NCBI RefSeq assembly: GCF_002407245.1
Contig: NZ_CP010681.1
Location: 2,604,001 to 2,668,000, forward strand
Source: Phaeobacter piscinae
GTDB taxonomy: Bacteria; Pseudomonadota; Alphaproteobacteria; Rhodobacterales; Rhodobacteraceae
Length of the DNA stretch: 64,000 nucleotides
Direction of reading: 5' to 3'
Shown here: positions 46,687 to 55,258 of the stretch, in pieces
How the letters are laid out: each line of letters begins with the position of its first letter
Position numbering within the stretch: the stretch's first letter is position 1
Program-made: the position numbers and the translations under genes
The notes under the pieces: model-generated
Databases searched by the model: none
The model's input: only the letters and a program-made list of their open reading frames with translations
Told to the model about the DNA's origin: nothing

Positions 46687-47751
46687 GTGTCCCTCACTCG
46701 TGAAACTGTCCTAGAGGCGCTCAAGACCATCAAAGACCCGGTGTCCGGCAGCGATATCGTCGCCGCAGGCATCGTCCGCGCGCTTAATATTGAAGAGGAC
46801 GCTGTCCGCTTTGTTCTGGAGATCGACCCGGCGAAATCCGACGTCTACGCGCCTGTGCGCGATGAAGCCGACGCCAGGGTGACAGCGTTGCCCGGCGCGG
46901 GCAAGGTCTCTGCCATGCTGACTGCCCATTCCACCAAGGCGCCGCCGGATCTAAAGCCGAACAAACCGGCGCAGCCTCAAGGTCCGCAGAAGATCCCCGG
47001 CGTTGACCGGATCATCGCAGTTGCTTCGGGCAAAGGCGGTGTTGGCAAATCGACGGTTTCGGCGAATATCGCCTGCGCGCTGGCCGCGCAGGGCCGCCGT
47101 GTTGGCCTGCTGGATGCCGATGTCTATGGCCCCTCGCAGCCACGGATGCTGGGTGTCTCTGGCCGCCCTGCCAGCCCCGATGGCAAGACCATCCTGCCGA
47201 TGCGCAACCATGGCGTCACCATGATGTCGATCGGCCTGATGACCAACGAAGATCAGGCGGTTGTCTGGCGGGGGCCGATGCTGATGGGCGCCTTGCAGCA
47301 GATGATGATGCAGGTGCAATGGGGCGCGCTGGATGTGCTGATCGTCGACCTGCCACCGGGCACAGGCGACGTGCAGATGACGCTGGCGCAAAAGGCCCAT
47401 GTGGACGGCGCAATTGTGGTTTCTACTCCGCAGGACGTCGCCTTGATCGATGCGCGCAAAGGCATCGACATGTTCCAGAAACTGAATGTGCCAATCCTCG
47501 GTATGGTGGAAAATATGTCCACGCATATCTGCTCCAACTGCGGGCATGAGGAACATGTCTTCGGCCATGGTGGCGTCGCAGCTGAGGCTGATAAGCTGAA
47601 TGTGCCGCTGCTGGCAGAAATCCCGCTGCATCTGGACGTACGGGTGGCCGCTGACGGCGGTGCGCCGATTGCGGTCAGCAAACCCGACAGCGCGCAGGCC
47701 AAGGCGTTCCACGATCTGGCCGCCGATCTCGTCGCCAAGGGTCAGGCCTGA
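46687..47751 (+). CDS. Mrp/ApbC iron-sulfur cluster carrier ATPase
   Basis: A 354-residue P-loop ATPase of the Mrp/NBP35 family. An N-terminal DUF59 (MIP18-like) domain is followed by the deviant Walker A VASGKGGVGKST at about residues 116-127 and the CxxC pair in ICSNCGHEE that holds a bridging cluster. It moves Fe-S clusters to apo-proteins. GTG start with AAGGAG upstream. The nearby Fe-S-rich formate dehydrogenase is an obvious client, though Mrp serves many targets. Confidence 0.92.
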   Translation: MSLTRETVLEALKTIKDPVSGSDIVAAGIVRALNIEEDAVRFVLEIDPAKSDVYAPVRDEADARVTALPGAGKVSAMLTAHSTKAPPDLKPNKPAQPQGPQKIPGVDRIIAVASGKGGVGKSTVSANIACALAAQGRRVGLLDADVYGPSQPRMLGVSGRPASPDGKTILPMRNHGVTMMSIGLMTNEDQAVVWRGPMLMGALQQMMMQVQWGALDVLIVDLPPGTGDVQMTLAQKAHVDGAIVVSTPQDVALIDARKGIDMFQKLNVPILGMVENMSTHICSNCGHEEHVFGHGGVAAEADKLNVPLLAEIPLHLDVRVAADGGAPIAVSKPDSAQAKAFHDLAADLVAKGQA

Positions 47752-47764
47752 TCCGGTGGCGGAC

Positions 47765-48472
47765 ATGAGCGACCTCAGCTTCCCGCCTCTGATGGCGGGG
47801 CTGGCCCTCAACGGGGCCGAGGATCCCTTTGCCCTCGCCTGTCAGAAGGCGGTGCTAGGCTGTGATGCGGGCCTGGTGGTGCATAATCTTGCGCATGATC
47901 GCTTGCAGGCAGCTCTTGTGTTTGCGCCGGAGGTGGCGTTGCAGCAAGCGATGACCATGCTGCCGGTCTGCGCTATCGCGCTGCAAAACGCCCTGGGCGC
48001 GCTGGCCCCGCCAGAGGTGGCGGTGCACCTGCAATGGGATGGCGGGCTGCGCATCAATGGCGGTCGCTGCGGCCGCCTGCGTGCCGCCGCCAGCACCACC
48101 ACACCATCAGAGGTGCCAGACTGGCTGGTCATTGGCCTCGACCTGCCACTCTGGCCGCCGAGCGATGGCGAAACCGGCGACCGCCCCGAAGATACCGCGC
48201 TTTATGCTGAGGGCTGCGCCGATGTGGATGCCGGTCAATTGCTGGAAAGCTGGGCGCGCCACGCGCTGCACTGGATCAATCGCTGGGAAGACGAAGGCAC
48301 CGAACCGGTTCACAGCACCTGGCGCGGGTTGGCGCAGGACATCGGCGAGACCATAACCCACGCAGGCCGGACCGGTACATTTCTCGGGGTGGATGAGGAC
48401 TTCGGCCTGCTTTTGCGGGACAAGACCACCACCCATCTGATCCCGCTCACCACCCTACTGGAGACCCCATGA
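47765..48472 (+). CDS. Biotin/lipoate ligase-like protein
   Basis: A 235-residue protein resembling a divergent biotin/lipoate-protein-ligase fold (FPPLMAGLALNGAEDPFALA, with a core LDLPLWPP) and a C-terminal SH3-like stretch (GTFLGVDEDFGLLLRD). Catalytic residues are not evident, so ligase activity is doubtful. It overlaps the next gene (ATGA) and follows mrp by 13 bases, forming a three-gene unit. Confidence 0.65.
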   Translation: MSDLSFPPLMAGLALNGAEDPFALACQKAVLGCDAGLVVHNLAHDRLQAALVFAPEVALQQAMTMLPVCAIALQNALGALAPPEVAVHLQWDGGLRINGGRCGRLRAAASTTTPSEVPDWLVIGLDLPLWPPSDGETGDRPEDTALYAEGCADVDAGQLLESWARHALHWINRWEDEGTEPVHSTWRGLAQDIGETITHAGRTGTFLGVDEDFGLLLRDKTTTHLIPLTTLLETP

Positions 48473-48948
48473 TGCAGCTTGCCCGCGCCATTCATTTTGA
48501 CGAAAGCGATCAGAACGTCTTTGCCAGCCCCGCCCGCACCGGGGAGTGGTGCATTTCCGGCGGGTTTGAGTTTTCCAACTGGGAAGAGGCGGATCTGATC
48601 GGCAAACAGCGCCAGGCCTTCGCCAATGGCTGGATGGGGCTGGAAACCGGCGGGCGCGCCACCTTTGTCGCCGTGACCAAGATCGAAGAGGGTGAATTGG
48701 CCACGCTCACCGATCTTCTGGCACAGCATTTTGTCAGCTACTATGGCGCCCCGAATGCCGATACCGCCCGCCCCGTGGCGGAGGAAGAGCTGGCCCATAT
48801 GGCCGACCTCTGCGCCGATCACGCGCCCAACACCCTGCTGACCGTCATGCGCGAGCTGACAGATGCCGGCGTTAAGGAAAGCTATCGAGCGATTGAGGCA
48901 CAGGACGCCGGGCTGGAGCAATTCGCCATCCATGTTACGGACGACTGA
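48469..48948 (+). CDS. Conserved small protein of unknown function
   Basis: A 159-residue soluble protein with no recognised motif. It has an ordinary mixed alpha/beta composition and opens MMQLARAIHFDESDQNVF. It is coupled to the ligase-like gene and followed by a strong terminator, so it is a genuine cistron. A DUF6505-like family is possible but I am not sure. Confidence 0.72.
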   Translation: MMQLARAIHFDESDQNVFASPARTGEWCISGGFEFSNWEEADLIGKQRQAFANGWMGLETGGRATFVAVTKIEEGELATLTDLLAQHFVSYYGAPNADTARPVAEEELAHMADLCADHAPNTLLTVMRELTDAGVKESYRAIEAQDAGLEQFAIHVTDD

Positions 48949-48965
48949 ACGCCTACGACCCACGA

Positions 48966-48996
48966 AAAACGCCGCGCAGACCCCGCGCGGCGTTTT
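48966..48996. terminator. Bidirectional rho-independent terminator
   Basis: A 12 bp stem (48966-48977 with 48985-48996), 7 nt loop, A-run before and T-run after. It separates the mrp unit from the convergent tup operon. Confidence 0.92.
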
Positions 48997-49022
48997 CCAA
49001 TTCATGCCCCAATGGGCACGCA

Positions 49023-49826
49023 TCACTGCTCGGCGTTGAACACAAACAATGCTTCGCCATTGATCTGATAGCTGTTGATCAGATCCTTGGCCTTGTCCGA
49101 CACCAGCCAAGTCTCCAGCTCGGCCACCAGTTCCGTTTTCACATGCGGGTGCTTTTCCGGGTTCACCGGCAGATAGGCGTATTGATTGAACAGCACGGGA
49201 TCGCCGGAATAAAGCAGCACCAAATCGCCCTTATTGGCGAAGTTGAGCCAGCTTGCCCGGTCGGACATGATGTAGCCCCCCATGCCAGAGGCTGTATTCA
49301 GCGCCGCCCCCATGCCTGCGCCAACAGCGTTGTACCAGTCGCCAAATCCGTCAGGTGACAGATCCGCCGCGGCCCAGAGGCTCAGCTCCTTCTTATGGGT
49401 GCCGCTGTCATCACCCCGGCTGACAAAGGCCGCTTCAGCGGCTGCAATCTTTTGCAAGGCCGCCTTCGCGGATCCCGCGCCCGCAATGGTCGCAGGGTCG
49501 GCCTTGGGCCCGATGAAAACAAAGTCATTATACATGATCTCCCGGCGATGGGTGCCATTGCCCCCAGCCAGAAATGCCTCTTCCGCCTTTTTGGAGTGGA
49601 CCAGAATGGCATCCACATCACCCGCTTCACCAAGGCGGATCGCCTGACCGGTGCCCACCACCAATAGCTGCACCTCCAATCCCAGATCGGCCTTGATCTC
49701 AGGCAGCAGCACCTCCGCCAGACCGGAGTTGTGGAAGGATGTGGTCACCGCCAGCTTCATCTCCTCCGCCAGCGCAGCCGTTCCCATCGCCAGCGCGGCC
49801 AAAGCGCCCAGCATAATCCGTTTCAT
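49023..49826 (-). CDS. tupA: Tungstate-binding protein TupA
   Basis: A 267-residue periplasmic binding protein with signal peptide (IMLGALAALAMGTAALAEE). The oxyanion site is VTTSFHNSGL, a variant of the TTTST-x-x-SG pattern of TupA, and a later SRGDDSGTHKKE is typical of tungstate rather than molybdate binders. It overlaps tupC by four bases and is last in the operon. Its tungstate supply would suit the formate dehydrogenase encoded nearby. Confidence 0.9.
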   Translation of the reverse strand: MKRIMLGALAALAMGTAALAEEMKLAVTTSFHNSGLAEVLLPEIKADLGLEVQLLVVGTGQAIRLGEAGDVDAILVHSKKAEEAFLAGGNGTHRREIMYNDFVFIGPKADPATIAGAGSAKAALQKIAAAEAAFVSRGDDSGTHKKELSLWAAADLSPDGFGDWYNAVGAGMGAALNTASGMGGYIMSDRASWLNFANKGDLVLLYSGDPVLFNQYAYLPVNPEKHPHVKTELVAELETWLVSDKAKDLINSYQINGEALFVFNAEQ

Positions 49827-50548
49827 TCAACAATATCTCCTCTTAGAAATGCGCGTCCCTGTTCGGTGTGCGGGCGGGCAAAAAACGCCTCCGCCGCTGA
49901 AAACTCGGCAATCTGGCCATGCAGCACAAACAGCACCTCGTCCGCCAGACGCTGGGCCTGTCCCATATTGTGGGTCGACATGATCAACCTCGTACCCGCC
50001 GCCGCTGCCTCGCTCAGGATTTCTTCAATCTCGCGGGTGGCCCGCCCATCGAGCGAGGCACAGGGTTCATCCAGAAACAACAGCTGCGGCTTGCGAATAA
50101 GCGCGCGGGCCAGTGCCAGTTTCTGCCGCTCCCCGCCGGACAGCAAAACCGCAGGCCGCTGCAACGCATCCCCGCCCAATCCGATCCGCTCAGCCCAGAC
50201 CTCAGCCTCCGCCAGCGCGACCTTGCGCGACACGCGGTTCAGCCGCAGCGGATAGGCGATATTCTCCACCACCGAGCGGCGCATCATGACTGGCGTCTGG
50301 AAGACAAAGGCCTGACGCCGTTGCGCCTCCGCCATGGGACAGCCCCAGCTGATCCGCCCCTGCCCCAGCCGCAGAATACCATGGAGCATCTTCAACAGGG
50401 ACGTTTTGCCCGATCCATTTGGTCCGATCACAATGGTCGTCCCCTGCCCGTCCAGCCGCAAATCCACCGGCCCGATCAGCGTCTTGCCACGTCGGCGCAC
50501 CTGTGCCCCGTTGACCACCAGCGGGAAGAGAGTGTTCGCCTCGCTCAC
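49823..50548 (-). CDS. tupC: Tungstate ABC transporter ATPase TupC
   Basis: A 241-residue ATPase with Walker A IGPNGSGKTSLL, signature LSGGERQKLAL and Walker B LLFLDEP. GTG start overlapping the tupB stop. A TTG three bases earlier is an alternative. Middle gene of the tupBCA unit. Confidence 0.92.
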   Translation of the reverse strand: MSEANTLFPLVVNGAQVRRRGKTLIGPVDLRLDGQGTTIVIGPNGSGKTSLLKMLHGILRLGQGRISWGCPMAEAQRRQAFVFQTPVMMRRSVVENIAYPLRLNRVSRKVALAEAEVWAERIGLGGDALQRPAVLLSGGERQKLALARALIRKPQLLFLDEPCASLDGRATREIEEILSEAAAAGTRLIMSTHNMGQAQRLADEVLFVLHGQIAEFSAAEAFFARPHTEQGRAFLRGDIVE

Positions 50549-51249
50549 CAACGCCCCTCACTTTCGGTCTTGCCCAGCCAGTGAATGGTCAGGTTCACCG
50601 CAACGGCCAGCGCGATCAGCACAAAGCCAAGCCCCAGCGCCATGGCGAAATCCCCTTTGCCGGTTTCCAGCGCAATTGCCGTCGTCAACACCCGCGTAGC
50701 ATGGTCGATATTGCCGCCCACAATCATGATCGCGCCGACCTCACCAATTGCGCGGCCAAACCCGGCCAGCGCCGCCGTCAGCAAGGCCCGCCGCCCATCC
50801 CAGAGCAGCGTGCAGATCCGTTGGAATTGACTGGCGTTCAGGGAAATCAGCAGGTCGTGGTAATCGCTCCACAGATCCCGCAGCGACTGATGCGCGATGG
50901 AGGCCACGAGAGGCACAATAATAATCACCTGCGCGATGATCATCGCGGTCGGGGTAAACAGCAGCCCAAGCACCCCGAACGGCCCGGCCCGCGACAGCAT
51001 CACATAGACCACGAGCCCCACCACAACAGGCGGCAGCCCCATCAGCGCATTGAGCACCGCGATGGTGATCCGGCGCAGGCGAAACCGGCGCACCGCCAAC
51101 AAGGCCGCCAACGGCAGCGCAATCAACGCAGCCACCAGCAACGCGGTCAAAGTGACCCGAAGCGAGCGCAGCGTAATCTCCACCAGATCGCTATCCAGCG
51201 TGACCACCAGCCAAAAGGCCTGGACCAATCCTTCCCAGAGATCAGACAT
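50545..51249 (-). CDS. tupB: Tungstate ABC transporter permease TupB
   Basis: A 234-residue permease with about five to six helices and the family loop GFGRAIGEVGAIMIVGGNI. The start at MSDLWEGL matches TupB length; an in-frame extension of 30 residues lacks homology. First gene of the operon. Imports tungstate with TupA and TupC. Confidence 0.92.
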   Translation of the reverse strand: MSDLWEGLVQAFWLVVTLDSDLVEITLRSLRVTLTALLVAALIALPLAALLAVRRFRLRRITIAVLNALMGLPPVVVGLVVYVMLSRAGPFGVLGLLFTPTAMIIAQVIIIVPLVASIAHQSLRDLWSDYHDLLISLNASQFQRICTLLWDGRRALLTAALAGFGRAIGEVGAIMIVGGNIDHATRVLTTAIALETGKGDFAMALGLGFVLIALAVAVNLTIHWLGKTESEGRW

Positions 51250-51596
51250 GGAGGCGGGTTTTCTCCCTATGGGACCGGTCTTACCGCTTCCCTCTACTGC
51301 GTGTTGGTTCTGTGCAAACCACAATATCGGACCGCCCAATAGACAAAAACGTCACCCATCGCGCATTTTGGACAAATTGACCCCGCCCCGTTTGCGCTGA
51401 CATTACCGGATGGTCAGAAGGTCGTCACGACCTCTGGATCCAGTCGGTTGCCGATGTTGACGGATTGGCGCCGATTTGCAGCAGGAATTCCCGCTTTTCG
51501 GGCAATAAACCCCGTTCACTTGCTTGCGTGCTAAATGTGAACATGAAACAAGAATTCCCCAAAGTGCCATCTCCGGCGCAGCTTTGAGGAAATGCC
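51250..51596. promoter_or_regulatory. Divergent tupB/nadA promoter region
   Basis: No gene seen. CAAATTGACC at 51373-51382 repeats ten bases of the palindrome in front of the formate cluster. The ribosome site of nadA (AGGAAA) lies at the right end. No clear sigma-70 boxes or riboswitch could be assigned by eye. Confidence 0.4.
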
Positions 51597-52649
51597 ATGT
51601 TCGATCTGCAAACCATGCGCGATCAGCTCGCCAACCACTATGACCTTGCGGCAAATCCGGCTCTGGCCGAAGAGATGTCCGGGATCTACGCCAATATGGA
51701 CCGTGTGGTGAACCCGATCGACTGGGCCACCTACGCGCCTTATGTTGCGGCCATTCTGGCCCTCAAGAAAAAGCGGAACGCCGTCATTCTGGCGCATAAC
51801 TACATGACGCCGGAAATCTACCACGGCGTTGCCGATGTGGTCGGCGACAGCCTCCAGCTCGCGATTGAGGCCGCCAAGGTCGAGGCAGATGTGATCGTGC
51901 AATGCGGCGTGCACTTCATGGCCGAAACCTCCAAGATCCTCAGCCCCGACAAAACCGTGCTGATCCCCGATATGGAGGCCGGTTGTTCGCTCGCGGAATC
52001 GATCACCGCCGATGGCATCGCCCAGATGCGCGAGAAATACCCCGGCGCGCCGGTGGTCACCTATGTGAACACCACAGCCGAGGTCAAAGCCGCCTCCGAT
52101 ATCTGCTGCACCTCCTCGAATGCCGCCCAGATTGTGGCCGCACAGGAGAGCGACACCGTGATCATGACGCCGGATCAATATCTGGCGCAGAACATCGCCC
52201 AACAGGTGCCGCAGAAAAACATCGTCTGGTGGGAGGGCTCCTGCATTGTGCATGAGCAATACACCGCCAAGGATTTGCGCGATTTCCGCGAATGGAACCC
52301 CGGCACCCGGCTGATCGCGCACCCTGAATGCCCGCCGGATGTGGTGAATGAGGCGGATTTCTCCGGCTCCACCAGCGGCATCATCAAATATGTGACCGAC
52401 GAAAAGCCCGAAAAGGCAATGCTGATCACCGAATGTTCGATGGCTTCGAATATTGCCGATCAACTGCCCGAGGTGGATTTTGTCGGCCCCTGCAACATGT
52501 GCCCCTACATGAAGAAAATCACCCTGGAAAAAATCCTGTGGTCGCTGCACACAATGTCCGAACCGGTTGAGGTCAACGCCGAGGTGGCCGAACAGGCCCG
52601 CGTTGCGGTGCAGCGGATGATTGATCTCAGCCAGAAACTGGGGATCTGA
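51597..52649 (+). CDS. nadA: Quinolinate synthase A
   Basis: A 350-residue quinolinate synthase that condenses iminoaspartate with dihydroxyacetone phosphate using a [4Fe-4S] cluster. Seen: VQCGVHFMAET, the CCTSSNA region and GPCNMCPYMKKI supplying the cluster cysteines, plus AHNYMTPEIYHGVADVVGDS. First gene of nadABC, with a good AGGAAA site. Confidence 0.96.
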   Translation: MFDLQTMRDQLANHYDLAANPALAEEMSGIYANMDRVVNPIDWATYAPYVAAILALKKKRNAVILAHNYMTPEIYHGVADVVGDSLQLAIEAAKVEADVIVQCGVHFMAETSKILSPDKTVLIPDMEAGCSLAESITADGIAQMREKYPGAPVVTYVNTTAEVKAASDICCTSSNAAQIVAAQESDTVIMTPDQYLAQNIAQQVPQKNIVWWEGSCIVHEQYTAKDLRDFREWNPGTRLIAHPECPPDVVNEADFSGSTSGIIKYVTDEKPEKAMLITECSMASNIADQLPEVDFVGPCNMCPYMKKITLEKILWSLHTMSEPVEVNAEVAEQARVAVQRMIDLSQKLGI

Positions 52650-52652
52650 TCC

Positions 52653-54335
52653 TTGGACACCCCCGGCGCGAAGGTCACCTCTGAGGATCAGGTCCGCAAG
52701 GCCCCTCGGGCTAAGACCCGCCCCCAGCTGGATGTGCAGGCCCGGACCGAGACCACCGCCGCCTGTGACACCGATCGCGTGGTGATCGTCGGCGCTGGCA
52801 TGGCCGCACTCTATGCCGCGCTTGAATTGGCGCCGCGCCCTGTGCTGATGATTTCGCCCGAAACCCTTGGTGAGGGCGCAAGTTCCGCCTGGGCACAGGG
52901 GGGAGTCGCCGCCGCGATGGATCAGGCCGACAGCCCCGCGGCCCATGCCAGCGATACTCTGCGCGCGGGCGCCGGGACCGTTGATGCCGAGGTCGCCGCC
53001 ATGGTCACCAAGGTGGCGCAGGACCATATTCTGGACCTGACCGAGCTGGGCACGCCCTTTGACCGCACCGCCGATGGCGGCTTTGTCATGAGCCGCGAGG
53101 CCGCCCATTCCATGGCCCGTGTGGTGCGGGTGAAAGGTGATCAGGCCGGTCGGCAGATCATGGAAACGCTGATTGCAGCGGTGCGCGCCACGCCGTCCAT
53201 TCAGGTCCATGAGGGCACCCAAGCCGTCCGGCTGGACGTCAGTGACAGCCGCGTCACCGGGGTCTGGGTCAGCGATGCGAGCGGCACCTCCGTACCGCTT
53301 TTAATCCGCGCTCCGGCCATCCTTCTGGCCGGCGGCGGCTCTGGCGGGCTGTTTGCACATACCACCAATCCGCCCCGTATTCGCGGCCAGGTGATTGGCT
53401 TTGCCGCCCGCGCCGGCGCCTGCATTGCCGATCCTGAGTTCGTGCAGTTCCACCCTACCGCCTTTGACATTGGTGAGGATCCGGCGCCGCTGGCGACCGA
53501 AGCGCTGCGTGGGGACGGCGCAACCCTCATCAATGCTGAGGGCGCCCGTTTTATGCTGGCCGCGCATCCGGATGCCGAATTGGCCCCCCGTGACATTGTC
53601 GCCCGCGCGATCTTTGCCGAAACGCAGGCAGGCCGCCGCCCGATGCTCGACACGCGCGACGCCTTGGGCGCCGAGGTGCTGACCCGTTTTCCCACCGTTG
53701 CGGAAACCTGCGCCCGTGCCGGTATCGACCCCGTTGCGACCCCAATTCCGGTCGCAGTGGCCGCGCATTACCACATGGGCGGCATCGACACCGACATGCA
53801 GGGCCGCGCCAGTCTCGCCCATCTCTGGGTCTGTGGCGAAGCCTCTTCAACCGGACTGCACGGCGCCAATCGCCTCGCCTCCAACGGCCTTTTGGAGGCG
53901 CTGGTCTACGCCCGTACCGCCGCACAGGATATCGCCGAAACCCTGGGACCGCTGCCCGATCACTGGCGCCAGTCACCGACCCTGTCGCTGACCTTTGCCC
54001 CCGCCACCACGCCTGCCGCCCCCGCCAGCGCAATAGCCCGCCTGCGTGAGACGATGACCGCCCATGTTGGCGTGCGCCGGGACGAAGCCGGGCTGAAAAC
54101 CGCGCTTGCAACCATCGACCAGCTGCTGACAGAGCACGGTGATGACGAGAGCTTTGCCAATATGTGTGCCACCGCCACGCTGATTGCCGCCGCCGCATTG
54201 GCCCGTCGTGAAAGCCGGGGCGGGCATTTCCGCGATGACTATCCCGACGCCGACCCAGCACAGGCCCATCGCACCCACATCACCCTCACCGAGGCCCGCA
54301 CCATCCGCGCCGCCGCCGTCAAGGATCTGACATGA
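52653..54335 (+). CDS. nadB: L-aspartate oxidase
   Basis: A 560-residue FAD enzyme oxidising aspartate to iminoaspartate, the partner of NadA. Seen: VVIVGAGMAALYAALEL at about residues 43-59, GASSAWAQGGVAAAMD, HYHMGGIDTDMQGR and GLHGANRLASNGLLEALV. The frame opens with TTG three bases after nadA, giving an unusual N-terminal tail of about 40 polar residues before the FAD motif. No better start is evident. Confidence 0.93.
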   Translation: MDTPGAKVTSEDQVRKAPRAKTRPQLDVQARTETTAACDTDRVVIVGAGMAALYAALELAPRPVLMISPETLGEGASSAWAQGGVAAAMDQADSPAAHASDTLRAGAGTVDAEVAAMVTKVAQDHILDLTELGTPFDRTADGGFVMSREAAHSMARVVRVKGDQAGRQIMETLIAAVRATPSIQVHEGTQAVRLDVSDSRVTGVWVSDASGTSVPLLIRAPAILLAGGGSGGLFAHTTNPPRIRGQVIGFAARAGACIADPEFVQFHPTAFDIGEDPAPLATEALRGDGATLINAEGARFMLAAHPDAELAPRDIVARAIFAETQAGRRPMLDTRDALGAEVLTRFPTVAETCARAGIDPVATPIPVAVAAHYHMGGIDTDMQGRASLAHLWVCGEASSTGLHGANRLASNGLLEALVYARTAAQDIAETLGPLPDHWRQSPTLSLTFAPATTPAAPASAIARLRETMTAHVGVRRDEAGLKTALATIDQLLTEHGDDESFANMCATATLIAAAALARRESRGGHFRDDYPDADPAQAHRTHITLTEARTIRAAAVKDLT

Positions 54336-55186
54336 CCCCGTCCTTTGCCACCCTGCCCGACCTGATCCTGGAGCCTCTGATCCGCGCAGCCCTGCTGGAA
54401 GATCTTGGCCAAAGCGGTGATGTCACCACCCGCGCCGTCATCCCGGCAGAGACCACCTACGAGGCGCGGCTCAATGCGCGCGACACCGGCGTGGTGTCCG
54501 GCATGCAGATTGCCCGCATCGCCTTTCACCTTGTCGACCCGGCGCTCAAGATCGACACGCTGGTGCAGGACGGCCAACCCTGCGCCCCCGGACAGACGTT
54601 GATGACCATCGCAGGCTCTGCCGCGTCGATCCTGTCCGGTGAACGTGTGGCCCTGAACTTTGCCGGGCGCCTGTCCGGCATCGCCAGTCTGACGTCTTCA
54701 TTCGTGGCCGAAACCAAAGGCACAGAGACCCGGATCACCTGCACCCGCAAGACCACCCCCGGTCTGCGCATGGTGGAGAAACAGGCGGTACTACATGGCG
54801 GCGGCTACAATCACCGCTACGGGCTGTCTGACGCGATCCTGATCAAAGACAATCACATCGCTGCCGCCGGTGGCGTGGCCGCCGTCCTGCACGCAGCCAG
54901 AGCCAATGTCAGCCATATGATGAAGGTCGAAATCGAAGTCGATACGCTGACTCAGCTGGAAGAAGTGCTGGAGACCGGTGGCGCCGATGTGGTGCTTTTG
55001 GACAATATGGACACCGACACGCTGGCGCAGGCTGTGGCAATGGCGAAGGGCCATCTGCTGACCGAAGCCTCCGGTAATATGCGCCGCGACCGCATTGCCG
55101 AGGTCGCAGCCACGGGCGTCGACTATATCTCCTCTGGTGCGCTGACCCATTCGGCGCAGACGCTGGATCTTGGCCTCGATTTCTGA
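54332..55186 (+). CDS. nadC: Quinolinate phosphoribosyltransferase
   Basis: A 284-residue enzyme making nicotinate mononucleotide from quinolinate and PRPP. Seen: TCTRKTTPGLRMVEKQAVLH and the Lys/His-rich active site GGGYNHRYGLSDAILIKDNH. Starts in the nadB stop (ATGA) and completes the nadABC operon. Confidence 0.96.
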   Translation: MTPSFATLPDLILEPLIRAALLEDLGQSGDVTTRAVIPAETTYEARLNARDTGVVSGMQIARIAFHLVDPALKIDTLVQDGQPCAPGQTLMTIAGSAASILSGERVALNFAGRLSGIASLTSSFVAETKGTETRITCTRKTTPGLRMVEKQAVLHGGGYNHRYGLSDAILIKDNHIAAAGGVAAVLHAARANVSHMMKVEIEVDTLTQLEEVLETGGADVVLLDNMDTDTLAQAVAMAKGHLLTEASGNMRRDRIAEVAATGVDYISSGALTHSAQTLDLGLDF

Positions 55187-55211
55187 GCCTACCCAACGGA
55201 TCTCACATGCA

Positions 55212-55235
55212 AACGGGGGCGCTGAGGCCCCCGTT
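55212..55235. terminator. Rho-independent terminator after nadC
   Basis: A 9 bp stem (55212-55220 with 55227-55235), 6 nt loop, T-rich tail. It separates nadC from the convergent gtr unit. Confidence 0.82.
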
Positions 55236-55258
55236 CTCGTTTCATCTGATATATCAGC

